Assembly: GCF_004114615.1 (NCBI RefSeq)
Contig: NZ_CP035300.1
Location: 1,674,001-1,738,000 of the forward strand
Source of the DNA: Dyella sp. M7H15-1
GTDB lineage: Bacteria > Pseudomonadota > Gammaproteobacteria > Xanthomonadales > Rhodanobacteraceae
Length of the DNA: 64,000 nt
Reading direction: 5' to 3'
Shown here: piece by piece, positions 10,157-18,811 of the stretch
Position numbering within the stretch: position 1 is the first letter of the stretch
Layout: each line of letters opens with the position of its first letter
Notes under the pieces: model-generated
What the model saw: only the letters and a program-made list of their open reading frames with translations
Databases searched by the model: none
What the model was told of the DNA's origin: nothing
Program-made: the position numbers and the translations under genes

Positions 10157-10552
10157 TCAGGCTCCCAATGCGATACGCAGCACCGCCAACGTGCCAGCCA
10201 GCATGCTCAGCACCGCGAGGAACTTAATCGCCACCAGCAAGACGATTTCCTTCCAGCGGGTGTGTACGTAATCTTCGATCACCACTTGCAGGCCAAGCAC
10301 GGCATGCCAGAAAGCAGTGATCAGGAAAGCAATCAGTAGCACGGCATTCCAGGGCTTGGCGACTGCGGCCCGGGCCGTTGCATAGTCCGAATGCAGCAGG
10401 CCCAACACCAGCACCACCAACCACAACCCGAGAATGATCAGACCGGCGGCGGTCACGCGCTGCGTCCACCAATGCCCCACGCCAGACTGGGAGGAACCCA
10501 GTCCGCGAGCACGCTTGAGCGGGTTGCGAAAATCTTTTGCATTCGTGCTCAT
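10157..10552 (-). CDS. sdhD: Succinate dehydrogenase membrane anchor subunit SdhD
   Basis: 131-aa hydrophobic anchor of complex II with three predicted membrane helices (about residues 30-52, 64-86 and 100-125). Features are [16 protein letters not shown] near helix I and [15 protein letters not shown], whose His and Asp-Tyr match the haem/quinone site of SdhD. The start at 10552 forms an ATGA overlap with the sdhC stop codon and is preceded by GGAGG. Confidence 0.93.
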   Translation of the reverse strand: MSTNAKDFRNPLKRARGLGSSQSGVGHWWTQRVTAAGLIILGLWLVVLVLGLLHSDYATARAAVAKPWNAVLLIAFLITAFWHAVLGLQVVIEDYVHTRWKEIVLLVAIKFLAVLSMLAGTLAVLRIALGA

Positions 10553-10944
10553 GTGGCACCTCCGGCGATCAGTACATAAGCCCACACAAGCAGGGTCAGC
10601 ACGATGCTACCGATCACCGACATCCAACTGGAGCGCACGAATTGCGGAATGGCATAACCGACGCCCGTGTCCTGGATCAGGTGACGGATGCCGTTGCACA
10701 GGTGGTAGAAAAACGCCCAGCTCCAGCCGATCAGCAAGACGATGCCCAACGAGCTGCTCATGCAGATCTTGAACTGATTGAAAGCGTCTTCGCCGGCGGC
10801 CAGCGAGAGGACACCCCAGATGATCATCAGTATGCCCACAGCCATAGCCATGCCGGTGGCGCGATGCAGGATGGAAGTCACCATCTGCACTTGCCACTTA
10901 TATATCTGCAGGTGGGGTGAAAGCGGTCGTTGCGTATCTGCCAT
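10549..10944 (-). CDS. sdhC: Succinate dehydrogenase cytochrome b556 subunit SdhC
   Basis: 131-aa haem b-binding anchor of complex II. The SdhC signatures SPHLQIYKW and SILHRATG are at the N-terminus, and HLCNGIRHL carries the haem-ligand His. Three membrane helices are evident. The ATG at 10944 gives the usual MADTQRPLSPHL start; the upstream extension is not conserved-looking. It is the first anchor gene of the unit, preceded by the SDHAF4-like gene. Confidence 0.93.
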   Translation of the reverse strand: MADTQRPLSPHLQIYKWQVQMVTSILHRATGMAMAVGILMIIWGVLSLAAGEDAFNQFKICMSSSLGIVLLIGWSWAFFYHLCNGIRHLIQDTGVGYAIPQFVRSSWMSVIGSIVLTLLVWAYVLIAGGAT

Positions 10945-11026
10945 GGCGGCTATCCTGGGTGGAATCGCTAATGCCCACGTCTGCCCCTGCTTCATCGTTT
11001 CATATTCGACGCGAGATCGCGCCTGA

Positions 11027-11200
11027 TCAGAAATCGATGCAGCGCCCGTTCTTTTCCCAGTCGCCGTAGCGCGTGGGATCCGGTACTGGTCGCCCGTCCT
11101 GTTCCTGTTCCTGTTCCTGCTTGGGCGAAGCAGGCGTGACAGCGCGCTCCGTCTTCGCGGGTTCAGGACTGGTTGCGGGTTTGGAGGATGTGTCGGGCAT
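11027..11200 (-). CDS. DUF1674 / SDHAF4-like succinate dehydrogenase assembly factor
   Basis: 57-aa protein whose C-terminus DPTRYGDWEKNGRCIDF is the diagnostic end of the DUF1674/SDHAF4 family. In eukaryotes these proteins bind flavinylated SdhA and help assemble complex II. A low-complexity KQEQEQEQ stretch precedes it. The ATG at 11200 is used; the frame is open upstream but lacks family similarity there. Position immediately before sdhC supports the assignment. It diverges from ygfZ with 124 bp between the two starts, which must contain the sdh promoter. Confidence 0.8.
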   Translation of the reverse strand: MPDTSSKPATSPEPAKTERAVTPASPKQEQEQEQDGRPVPDPTRYGDWEKNGRCIDF

Positions 11201-11324
11201 AGTTATCGTTAAAAGCGTAATACTTGCGGCATAGCGGCACAACCCTTTGACGTAGAGCCCCAAGCGTTGCAAGCGTTTGCCTGCGGCCTTGCACCATACG
11301 CTTATCGCCCCCATCACGACGCAC

Positions 11325-12128
11325 ATGCCGACATCCCATCTCGCCCAAGCCATTCTCCTTGATGGCGCTGACGCCACCGCCTTCGCCCAAGGTCAATTCA
11401 CCAGCCAGGTTGCAGCCTTGCCCAACGGCCAATGGCAATTCAGTAGCTGGCTGGATACACAAGGACGCGTGCGCCATCTGTTTCATCTCGCACGACTGGG
11501 TGAGGAGCAACTATTGATGATTTTGCGAGGTGGCGACGCAGTGAATTTCGTTGAAGCATTACGCCGCTTCGTATTTCGCTCGCGCGTCACATTGAGTGTG
11601 CTCGAAGGAAAAAAACTAGCCACCGGCGACGCACTTCCCACACACATTGTTGATGTAGAAGATGACGTTATTCGATTAGGTTGCGGCTCTCATTCTTTGC
11701 AACTCGGTAGCGATGTTGCGGATGATGATGCATGGCAATGTGCACAACTGCGCGCTGGCTGGCCGTGGCTTCCCGTTACTGTATTGAATGAGCTGCTTCC
11801 GCCTTCTTTGTCCCTGCATCGACTCGGCGCCGTTGCACTTGACAAAGGTTGTTATCCCGGTCAGGAAATGGTTGCGCGACTGCATTATCGCGGCGGCAAC
11901 AAACGCCACCTGCATCGCGTCCAACTCTCCAAAGAGGTTGCGGAAGGTGCTGAACTGCGTCGCGATGGCCGTGAATTCGTGCGATTGCTCACTGTGATCT
12001 CACACCAGAACGTCATCGAAGCCCTTGCTGTCATGACGGATGAGACAGCCAAAAAACTCACGCAAGATGCGGAAAACACTAGTGATGATGACGTTGTGAT
12101 TCAGTCATTGGAGGCATGGTCAGACTGA
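11325..12128 (+). CDS. ygfZ: YgfZ-type folate-binding iron-sulfur cluster assembly/repair protein
   Basis: GcvT-like tetrahydrofolate-binding protein (267 aa from the ATG at 11325; a TTG 48 bp upstream is possible but unnecessary). It has the essential family motif KGCYPGQE (Cys about residue 176), followed by RLHYRGGNKRHLHRV. YgfZ supports Fe-S cluster enzymes such as MiaB and, in some bacteria, succinate dehydrogenase. Its divergent position next to the sdh cluster fits that role. No strong Shine-Dalgarno is visible before either start. Confidence 0.88.
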   Translation: MPTSHLAQAILLDGADATAFAQGQFTSQVAALPNGQWQFSSWLDTQGRVRHLFHLARLGEEQLLMILRGGDAVNFVEALRRFVFRSRVTLSVLEGKKLATGDALPTHIVDVEDDVIRLGCGSHSLQLGSDVADDDAWQCAQLRAGWPWLPVTVLNELLPPSLSLHRLGAVALDKGCYPGQEMVARLHYRGGNKRHLHRVQLSKEVAEGAELRRDGREFVRLLTVISHQNVIEALAVMTDETAKKLTQDAENTSDDDVVIQSLEAWSD

Positions 12129-12576
12129 TGCATACATCATTGGAGGCACGCTCGCAATGTGAGCAAAGTGTGAATCAGGTGAATGAGACGCTTGCAAAAA
12201 CAGAAAAGGCCTACTAGATTCCGGCAACACTTTTTCGGCGTCCACCAACCCACAGGATGCCGACATACGCGACGAACCGGAGGGGTCCGGATCAGCGCGA
12301 CCCGGCAAAGTCATGCCGGTGGACATTTCGCCGGATGCGCGAACGAGCTGTACAAAGAGGCTTCAAGCCCGCAGCATCATTTGTCAAAACCATGACGATC
12401 GACATCGGACATGTCGATCGATTCCGCCACGTTGTCGTGGCTAGCTGCTAACGCCACAAATTTCGGCGCTAGCGATAAATCCAGGTGGAACGGTCTGCCC
12501 GCCCGTCCACCGCAACAGCATCAAGGCATGCATGTGGTGCCGCGATGTGCTGCAAGGTGGAGGCAGGTATTTATTT
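12129..12576. other. 448-bp intergenic region with a perfect inverted repeat
   Basis: No gene is supported here. Open frames on both strands are short and match nothing I recognise. The region holds a perfect 10-bp inverted repeat, CGATCGACAT (12396-12405) and ATGTCGATCG (12411-12420), with a 5-nt spacer. It could be an operator or an RNA hairpin upstream of the cell-wall hydrolase gene. GGTGGAGGCAGG at about 12557-12568 is the likely ribosome binding site of that gene. Confidence 0.4.
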
Positions 12577-13011
12577 ATGAAACTTTCCATGTTGTTGTGG
12601 CTGATGTCCGTATTGCCCCAACCGCTCGCAGACCAGACTTGTCTGGCAACCACCGTCTATCTGGAAGCACGCAGCCAGTCAACGGTCGGTCAGATGGCCG
12701 TGGCAGAAGTTGCCATGCGTCGCCGCGAACGCGGTCAATGGGGTGATACGGTATGTGATGTGGTGAAATCACCGCATCAGTTTGCACTCTCCACAACGCC
12801 TCGCACTCAGGATATCGACAACCTCACCGCCTTCCAGAAGGCGTGGGATATCGCAGGCAAGTCGATCACCAACTGGGATCTTCCCGTGGACGAGCGCCGT
12901 CTCTTCGTGCCGCGCGCGGATCACTTCGCCACCACCACGATTGCACCCACCTGGTCGCGCAACCGCAACGCCGTGACGATCGGTGATCACAAGTTCTATT
13001 CGGTCAACTGA
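12577..13011 (+). CDS. Secreted cell wall hydrolase, SleB/Hydrolase_2 family
   Basis: 144-aa protein with an N-terminal signal peptide (MKLSMLLWLMSVLPQPLA) and a single cell-wall hydrolase domain. TVYLEARSQSTVGQMAVAEVAMRR contains the conserved Glu of the family. FQKAWDIAGK and the C-terminal HFATTTIAPTWSRNRNAVTIGDHKFY follow. Members hydrolyse peptidoglycan (SleB is a spore-cortex lytic enzyme). Here it would act in the periplasm. The ATG at 12577 has a ribosome binding site and gives the signal peptide. A strong hairpin follows 21 bp after the stop. Confidence 0.8.
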   Translation: MKLSMLLWLMSVLPQPLADQTCLATTVYLEARSQSTVGQMAVAEVAMRRRERGQWGDTVCDVVKSPHQFALSTTPRTQDIDNLTAFQKAWDIAGKSITNWDLPVDERRLFVPRADHFATTTIAPTWSRNRNAVTIGDHKFYSVN

Positions 13012-13032
13012 CCCACATAAACCACAAGCCCG

Positions 13033-13062
13033 AAAAGGCCCTCGAAAGAGGGCCTTTTCATT
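13033..13062. terminator. Rho-independent terminator, probably bidirectional
   Basis: Perfect hairpin AAAAGGCCCTC-GAAA-GAGGGCCTTTT at 13033-13058. It lies between two convergent genes and carries an A tract on the left and T tract on the right, so it could stop transcription of both the hydrolase (+) and the lipoprotein operon (-). Confidence 0.85.
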
Positions 13063-13115
13063 TCTATCACAGACATCAAATGGACGTCCAAACGTCCATC
13101 TTGAAGAAGCATGGA

Positions 13116-13583
13116 TCAGCGTGGATACACCTGATTATTGCTAATCACGACATAGTCGCCAGGGCGCACGCCCGGATTGGGAACTTGCGTAACCGTCGCG
13201 TACTGACCGTTGTCGAGACGAACCACAATCTGCCATGCCGGCATGGTGCCGCCAGGCTGACTGTTCTGCGCCCCCACTTGGTTACCCACCACGCCACCGA
13301 CTACCGCACCGCCGACGATGGCAGCGGTATTGCCACGACCATGACCAATAGTGCTGCCCAGCAGGCCGCCGGCCACTGCGCCAATCACGGTGCCAATCCC
13401 GCTATTGTTGGTTCCCTGCTGCTGGATATAAACCTGCTGCACTTGCTGCACCACACCGCAGCTCTGGCAGCCGCGGTACCCATAGGTCGTCTGGCCCTGG
13501 TAGGCCGGCTGGGTCTGACACCCGCTGAGCGCTACCATGCCCACGAACAATGCCGCCGCCATACCAAACTTAATTGATTTCAT
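13116..13583 (-). CDS. Glycine-zipper (2TM) outer-membrane lipoprotein, SlyB-like
   Basis: 155-aa lipoprotein. The signal peptide ends in the lipobox VALSGC (Cys about residue 22). A Gln/Tyr/Cys-rich segment is followed by a glycine-zipper pair, GIGTVIGAVAGGLLGSTIG and AAIVGGAVVGGVVGNQVG, then a C-terminal domain WQIVVRLDNGQYATVTQ as in SlyB/PcP. GAGGAGG precedes the ATG at 13583. It is the second gene of a two-gene unit with another glycine-zipper lipoprotein 28 bp upstream. Probable envelope-stability role by family; the specific function is unknown. Confidence 0.85.
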   Translation of the reverse strand: MKSIKFGMAAALFVGMVALSGCQTQPAYQGQTTYGYRGCQSCGVVQQVQQVYIQQQGTNNSGIGTVIGAVAGGLLGSTIGHGRGNTAAIVGGAVVGGVVGNQVGAQNSQPGGTMPAWQIVVRLDNGQYATVTQVPNPGVRPGDYVVISNNQVYPR

Positions 13584-13611
13584 TTTCACGACGACCTCCT
13601 CGGTGAATCTA

Positions 13612-14253
13612 TCAATGGACATCGGAGACGACGCTGACGCTCTGTTCCACCCTCACCCGATCACCGGGATCATGATCCATGCGGGTGGTACGCGTCACTC
13701 CGTTGTAAACGTACGTCACATCATACGCAACGATCTTACTGCGGGCATTCGCAACAGTACTGCAACGGCGAACCACTTCGGATTGAACGTTTGCCTGCTG
13801 ATGACTTTCCTCGATCTTCTTGCCGGCATAACCGCCGCCGATGGCGCCGGCCGCTGTTGCCAAGGCGTTACCCTTGCCGCCACCGATCATGTGGCCGAGC
13901 AGGCCGCCCGCCACCGCACCGATCGCCATGCCGGCAATCTGGTGCTGGTCCTTCGGCGGCACGGTGCGGTTGATGACCTCGTCATGGCAAACCTTTTGCG
14001 GATTGCTGACGTCCTGACGTACCGGGATCACGTTGACCACCTGGGCATACTGCTCGTTGTCATGCCCCTGTTGTGGTGGCGACATCGGCTGCTCCTGAGG
14101 AGGCTGCTGACCTGGCGGTGTTGTCACGACCTGGGTTGCTCCCGAGGTACTGGTCGCAGTCGCCGCACTGTTCGCATCCGCGCCCGCCTGCCGGTTGCAA
14201 GCCGTCAAGCCAAGCGCCAACAATACCGTCAGCCCCCACCATGCATTGATCAT
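13612..14253 (-). CDS. Glycine-zipper 2TM domain lipoprotein
   Basis: 213-aa predicted lipoprotein with lipobox ALGLTAC near residue 19. A Thr/Pro/Gln-rich low-complexity linker spans residues 25-65. A glycine-zipper hairpin (AGMAIGAVAGGLLGHMIGGG, then ALATAAGAIGGGYAGKKI) follows. The C-terminal domain has two Cys (VCHDEV, RRCSTV) and ends VRVEQSVSVVSDVH. It resembles glycine-zipper outer-membrane lipoproteins; the precise role is unknown. First gene of the pair with the lipoprotein at 13116-13583. Confidence 0.78.
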   Translation of the reverse strand: MINAWWGLTVLLALGLTACNRQAGADANSAATATSTSGATQVVTTPPGQQPPQEQPMSPPQQGHDNEQYAQVVNVIPVRQDVSNPQKVCHDEVINRTVPPKDQHQIAGMAIGAVAGGLLGHMIGGGKGNALATAAGAIGGGYAGKKIEESHQQANVQSEVVRRCSTVANARSKIVAYDVTYVYNGVTRTTRMDHDPGDRVRVEQSVSVVSDVH

Positions 14254-14466
14254 TCACTTACTCATTCCTGTATCTCCCGTACTTAAAGCGTACTTAAAGA
14301 ACAACCACAGCACTCGCTGCGCCCCCGCGATATCTTGCGCTGAACATTGAAGCGCCGGAATGCTGAATAGGCCTGGACCGAAAGGCAAAACTGTCAACCA
14401 CTTCGCAGGTCAACCTGGATATACGGCGCCAAGTACTGAAAATGGAATAACAAATGGTCACAAACC

Positions 14467-15252
14467 ATGCCAAGACTTGCCGACAGCCATGTCCACTTGG
14501 ACGATGCCCGCTTCGACACCGATCGCGACGCTGCTATCAAACGCGCATGCTCGGCGGGGGTGACCGTGCAGGTCATCCCCAGCACCCGTGCCGCGAGTTG
14601 GCCACGCATCCACGCACTGTGCACCCCGGGCAGCGGACTGTTCCCAGCCTATGGCATGCACCCCATGTTCATGCACCAACACCAGCCGGGGGACGTTGCC
14701 GAGCTATCACATTGGTTGGGAACACGCCACCCTGTTGCCGTCGGCGAGATCGGCCTGGACTTCTATCAGGAAGCTCATGATGCACAGGGGCAGCGCGAAC
14801 TCTTGCGGCAACAACTTGCGCTGGCCCGCGAGTTCGATCTGCCCGTCATCCTGCATGCGCGCGCCGCACTTGAGGAAGTCACAACCACCTTACGGCGGAC
14901 CGGCGGCCTTCGCGGCGTGGTACATAGTTTTTCCGGCAGCCTGGAACAAGCCGAACAGTTGTGGAAGATTGGCTTCCATCTCGGCATCGGCGGCCCCATC
15001 ACTTACGAACGCGCACAACGCCTGCGCCAGATCGTAGCCAGCATGCCCATCGAATACCTGCTGCTGGAAAGCGACGCACCGGATCAACCGGGCATCATGC
15101 ATCGCGGCGAGCGCAACGAACCTTCCTACCTCACTGACGTGCTCTACTGCATCGCCGAATTGCGCAACCAGGATCCCGAAGCACTGGCTGCCACCACCAC
15201 CAACAACACCATGCGCCTGTTCGGCATTTCCGTCGAAGTCAGTCACGCGTAA
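14467..15252 (+). CDS. tatD: TatD family metal-dependent hydrolase
   Basis: 261-aa TIM-barrel hydrolase. Metal and catalytic residues of the TatD family are all visible: DSHVHLDD (HxH), GEIGLDF (Glu), HARAA (His), VHSFSG (His) and LLLESDAPDQPG (Asp). TatD proteins act as Mg-dependent 3'-5' exonucleases or D-aminoacyl-tRNA-related hydrolases; which applies here cannot be told. The ATG at 14467 gives MPRLADSHVHLD. A 165-bp palindromic element starts 15 bp after its stop codon. Confidence 0.88.
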   Translation: MPRLADSHVHLDDARFDTDRDAAIKRACSAGVTVQVIPSTRAASWPRIHALCTPGSGLFPAYGMHPMFMHQHQPGDVAELSHWLGTRHPVAVGEIGLDFYQEAHDAQGQRELLRQQLALAREFDLPVILHARAALEEVTTTLRRTGGLRGVVHSFSGSLEQAEQLWKIGFHLGIGGPITYERAQRLRQIVASMPIEYLLLESDAPDQPGIMHRGERNEPSYLTDVLYCIAELRNQDPEALAATTTNNTMRLFGISVEVSHA

Positions 15253-15267
15253 GCCATTCGCCTAGTC

Positions 15268-15432
15268 TAGTGTGGTGTCTCACAAGTAACGTGAAGAAAT
15301 TCCGAGTGGATGTCGCCGCGAGACAAGGCGCGAGGAGGAGTCATCGTGGACACTATGGCGACGACGAGCAACGCAGGATCGCGGCGACATCCACTCGGAA
15401 TTTCTTCACGTTACTTGTGAGACACCACACTA
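15268..15432. mobile_element. Modular palindromic (MITE-like) element, single-module copy
   Basis: 165-bp element with perfect or near-perfect inverted repeats of 53 bp (15268-15320 and 15380-15432; outer end TAGTGTGGTGTCTCACAAGT). The centre carries AAGGCGCGAGGAGGAG, a GTCATCGTGGAC/CTATGGCGACGAC stem-like stretch and GAGCAACGCAGGATCGCGG. That centre matches one of the two modules of the elements at 8098, 24361 and 50346. The whole element could fold into one long hairpin. There is no coding capacity. Confidence 0.8.
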
Positions 15433-15487
15433 ATGATTACAGATCATCGGCACTTGCAAGCGCCGAGTATTCGGGCGCATCATTTAG

Positions 15488-15516
15488 TTCACCAGTGAAA
15501 TATGCACCAGTGAAAT
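15488..15516. promoter_or_regulatory. Candidate autoregulatory operator of the emrR-like gene
   Basis: TTCACcaGTGAA (15488-15499) is a dyad, and the half CACCAGTGAAAT is repeated 15 bp later, overlapping the start codon. Symmetric sites overlapping the start are typical of MarR-family self-repression. No Shine-Dalgarno is seen before the ATG at 15515. Confidence 0.35.
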
Positions 15517-16039
15517 GTCCCTGATCGACCATATCAATCGGCTGGATGAAGGCTTTGCTGGCATCCGAAGGGCGTTACCGGAGCTGTCCAAAGATGCCAA
15601 GCTCTGCCGCCTGCTACTGTTACTGGCTGAACGCATACAGGCTGAGTTCGAGTACAAGCTCCGTCCCTACAAGCTCAACGACAGTGAGTTCCGCACGCTA
15701 GTGATGTTGTTTTCACAACCCGACGGCACTTCCACACCCGGTGAACTCTGCGAATTTACTTCGCAGGGCGCCACCAATATGACGCGCATTGCCAACGCCT
15801 TGGTCAAGCGCGGCCTAATCACGCGTGGTTCCAGCGCCACGGATCGTCGACAGGTGGTCATGCAGATCACTGCAGCCGGACGACACTTCGTACAAAAAAT
15901 GCTGCCAGGCATGCTTCCGCGCCTGTTGCTCATCTTCGACGGCTTTACGCAAACCGATCGACGCCATCTCAGCCGTTTGCTGCGCAAGCTCGCCACCAAC
16001 ATCAGTCAACTCGAACACGAAGCGGGTGATCCGCCATGA
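15515..16039 (+). CDS. MarR/EmrR family transcriptional regulator
   Basis: 174-aa winged-helix regulator. The recognition-helix region is TSQGATNMTRIANALVKRGLITRG, and the wing contains the MarR hallmark DRRQVVMQITAAGR. It overlaps the outer-membrane-factor gene by 4 bp (ATGA) and heads a complete multidrug efflux operon, so it most likely represses that operon and releases on ligand binding, as EmrR does in E. coli. A repeated GTGAAAT-type dyad overlaps its start codon. Confidence 0.88.
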   Translation: MSLIDHINRLDEGFAGIRRALPELSKDAKLCRLLLLLAERIQAEFEYKLRPYKLNDSEFRTLVMLFSQPDGTSTPGELCEFTSQGATNMTRIANALVKRGLITRGSSATDRRQVVMQITAAGRHFVQKMLPGMLPRLLLIFDGFTQTDRRHLSRLLRKLATNISQLEHEAGDPP

Positions 16040-17616
16040 ATGCTGTTGTTTCTTCCCCTGCCCTCATGCGCCTTCGTCCGCTGACGTGGGTTGCGCTGTT
16101 GACGGTCGGCCTGGCTGGATGTGTCATACCCGCCAAAGTCCAGCATCCCGTACTGCACGATGATGTGCCGTTGGCGGGCTTGCAAGTACCTACCCGTGCG
16201 GACTGGCCAGCCAACGAATGGTGGCGTGTCTACAACGATCCGCAACTTGATGCGCTGATCGGACTGGCGATGAAACAGTCGCCGGATCTCGCTCAAGCCC
16301 ACGCACGCGTGCTCACCGCCGAACAGTCGGTGCGCGTCGCTGCCGCGCAAGCCGGCCTGAGTATCCATGGCAATGCACAGCTCACGCGGCAGCGTATGAG
16401 CGATCACGGCCTGTTCCCGCCCTCCCTGCTCGGCTTCGATTGGTACAACCAGGCTGATCTTGGTGTGCAGCTCGAATACGATTTCGACTGGTGGGGCAAG
16501 AAGCGAAAATCCATCGAGGCCGCACTGGACCAGGCCCACGCTGCCCAGGCGCAACGCAGTGCTGCAGCGCTAACGCTGCAGAATGCCGTTGCCGACACCT
16601 ACTTTGGCTGGCTTGCCGACGAGAGCCGACTCACACTGGCAAAGCAATCGGTAGCCGTACAGCAGCGCCTGCTGCAGATCGCCCAGTTGCGCGTGAAACA
16701 AGGCGTGGATCTTCCCGACACCGTGCAACAAGCGCGCTCGCAGCTCGCCGCCATGCAGCAGTCACAGGTAACACTGGAAGGTTCGATCGAACTGCGCAAA
16801 GTGGTATTGGCCGCACTGGCCAACGTTTCGCCGGCCGATTTGCCGGCGCTCGAGCCGCACACCCTGCCAAGAATCGAAGGTGCGCTCCCGGATGATGTGC
16901 GTCTGGACCTGATCGCCCGCCGCCCGGATATCGCCGCCAGCCGCTGGCAGGTGGAAGCGGCCCTGAAACAGACTGATGTGGCACGTGCCGAATACTTCCC
17001 CGACGTCAGCATCAATGCGATGGCGGGACTATCCAGTACCAACCAGGGCTCACCCAACATTCCCGGCCTGCTCAAAGGTACCACCGGCGATCTTGGCAAT
17101 TTGTTCACTGCCGGAAGTCGCGTGTTTGGTATCACGCCTGCGGTGCACCTGCCGATCTTCGAAGGTGGGCGGCTGAAAGCGAACTATGGTGCCAGCCGCG
17201 CACAACTTGATGCATCCATCGCGCAATACAATGTCACCGTGACCGATGCAGCACGCGATGTCGCCACCCAAGCCGTCATCGCACAACAGATCGCAGCGCG
17301 CCGCTCCAAGCAGGAGGCGCAGGTAAAAGCCAACCAGGCACTGCTTGCGACAGCACAAGCCCGCCAGGCACACGGCACGCAAGATGCCCGTGAGAGCCTG
17401 GCTGCAGAAGCGCAGTGGCTGCAGCAACGCGACCAAGCCGTCAGCCTGCATGCGCAAGCACTCAGCACCGACCTTGCACTGATCAAGGCGCTGGGCGGCG
17501 GCTATCACTCGGATATCGAACCTACTACTAGCGACAACCGGGCAGTCCCCGCTGCCACCTCTTCTACCGCATCCACTTCGAATCTCGCCGGAGCCCCCAA
17601 CCATGAGCGCCTCTGA
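16036..17616 (+). CDS. Efflux outer-membrane factor lipoprotein (NodT family)
   Basis: 526-aa TolC-like channel subunit. A lipoprotein signal (LLTVGLAGC, Cys29) is followed by two OEP repeats rich in long coiled-coil helices (for example residues 85-110 and 195-250). The NodT-type signatures are WWRVYNDPQLDALIGLA and LQNAVADTYFGWLA. The C-terminus has a Ser/Thr-rich tail. It provides the outer-membrane exit of the EmrAB-type pump encoded immediately downstream, overlapping emrA by 14 bp. Confidence 0.92.
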   Translation: MNAVVSSPALMRLRPLTWVALLTVGLAGCVIPAKVQHPVLHDDVPLAGLQVPTRADWPANEWWRVYNDPQLDALIGLAMKQSPDLAQAHARVLTAEQSVRVAAAQAGLSIHGNAQLTRQRMSDHGLFPPSLLGFDWYNQADLGVQLEYDFDWWGKKRKSIEAALDQAHAAQAQRSAAALTLQNAVADTYFGWLADESRLTLAKQSVAVQQRLLQIAQLRVKQGVDLPDTVQQARSQLAAMQQSQVTLEGSIELRKVVLAALANVSPADLPALEPHTLPRIEGALPDDVRLDLIARRPDIAASRWQVEAALKQTDVARAEYFPDVSINAMAGLSSTNQGSPNIPGLLKGTTGDLGNLFTAGSRVFGITPAVHLPIFEGGRLKANYGASRAQLDASIAQYNVTVTDAARDVATQAVIAQQIAARRSKQEAQVKANQALLATAQARQAHGTQDARESLAAEAQWLQQRDQAVSLHAQALSTDLALIKALGGGYHSDIEPTTSDNRAVPAATSSTASTSNLAGAPNHERL

Positions 17617-18790
17617 TATCTCCAAGGATGCCAACGACAGCGGCCTTGCCGCGAAGGATCCCGCCAAGCGCAGTCGTGCCCTGTTCATGGTCGCCGCCGT
17701 GTTCGTGCTTGCCGCGCTAGGCTGGTTCCTGCTCTGGTTCTTCGTACTCTCCAAGCGCGAAAGCACCGATAACGCGTATGTCGGCGGTAATCAGGTTGCG
17801 TTGTCCTCGCAGGTGTCCGGCACGGTCGTGGGCATCCTCACCGACGACACGCAGCATGTGGAAGCCGGGCAGGTGCTGGTGAAACTGGATGGCACCGATG
17901 CCGATGTACGCCTGCGCCAAACCAGCAGCGCGCTAGCCCAGGCTGTGCGTCAAGTACGCGAGCAGACCGATACGGTCAGCAGCGCGGATGCCACCGTCGC
18001 CGCGCGTGAAGTGGATTTGCGCAAAGCACAGGCCGACCTGAAACGCCATCTGCCCCTGGTTGCCGCCCAGGCCGAATCGCCTGAAGTCGTACAGCACATA
18101 CGCGACGCGGTAGCGCAGGCACAAGCGGCATTGGATACCGCCAAGGCGCAGGCGAATGCATCGCGCGCTTCGGTCGAAGGCGTCGATATCGCCGACAATC
18201 CAACCGTGCAACAGGCACGCGCCAACTTCCGCGCAGCCTGGATCGCGGCGCAGCGCAACACCATCGTCGCGCCGGTCAGCGGCTATGTCGCCCAGCGCAG
18301 CGTACAACTAGGCGCCAGCATTACACCCGGCCAGCAGTTGATGACCATCGTGCCGCTGCACAATCTGTGGATCGATGCGAACTTCAAGGAAAACCAACTA
18401 CGCCATATCCGCATCGGACAACCGGTGAAGATCACTACCGATATCTACAGCGGCGGCACGGAATTCCACGGCAAGGTGATCGGCCTGGGGGCGGGCACGG
18501 GCAGCGTGTTCTCCCTATTGCCGGCGCAGAACGCCACTGGTAACTGGATCAAGGTGGTGCAGCGCGTGCCGGTGCGCATTGCGCTGGATAACGACGAACT
18601 CGACAAGCACCCGCTACGCGTGGGTCTGTCCACGGATGTCACGGTGGATATCAGCAACGATCAAGGTCCTGCGCTGGCTGCGGCTGCGCAGCAGCCGGCA
18701 GCGGAAACGTCCGTGTATGACCAGGTTGCCGCGCAAGCCGACGCAGAAGCTGAAAAGATCATCAGCGCCAATCTCGGCGCTTCTCACTGA
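17603..18790 (+). CDS. emrA: EmrA-type membrane fusion protein (HlyD family)
   Basis: 395-aa periplasmic adaptor. One N-terminal membrane helix (about residues 28-50, ALFMVAAVFVLAALGWFLLW) is followed by ESTDNAYVGGNQVALSSQVSG, the lipoyl-like half-motif of EmrA. A coiled-coil hairpin (about 100-200) and beta-barrel (QRNTIVAPVSGYVAQRSVQLG, WIDANFKENQLRHIRIGQPV) come next. It couples the EmrB transporter to the outer-membrane factor. A 21-bp gap precedes emrB. Confidence 0.94.
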   Translation: MSASDISKDANDSGLAAKDPAKRSRALFMVAAVFVLAALGWFLLWFFVLSKRESTDNAYVGGNQVALSSQVSGTVVGILTDDTQHVEAGQVLVKLDGTDADVRLRQTSSALAQAVRQVREQTDTVSSADATVAAREVDLRKAQADLKRHLPLVAAQAESPEVVQHIRDAVAQAQAALDTAKAQANASRASVEGVDIADNPTVQQARANFRAAWIAAQRNTIVAPVSGYVAQRSVQLGASITPGQQLMTIVPLHNLWIDANFKENQLRHIRIGQPVKITTDIYSGGTEFHGKVIGLGAGTGSVFSLLPAQNATGNWIKVVQRVPVRIALDNDELDKHPLRVGLSTDVTVDISNDQGPALAAAAQQPAAETSVYDQVAAQADAEAEKIISANLGASH

Positions 18791-18811
18791 TACCTGCCCG
18801 GCGAGCCCATC

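Noticed and set aside
12183-12451. Small overlapping frames upstream of the cell-wall hydrolase
   Set aside because: Short, without ribosome binding sites or family resemblance, and present in several frames at once.
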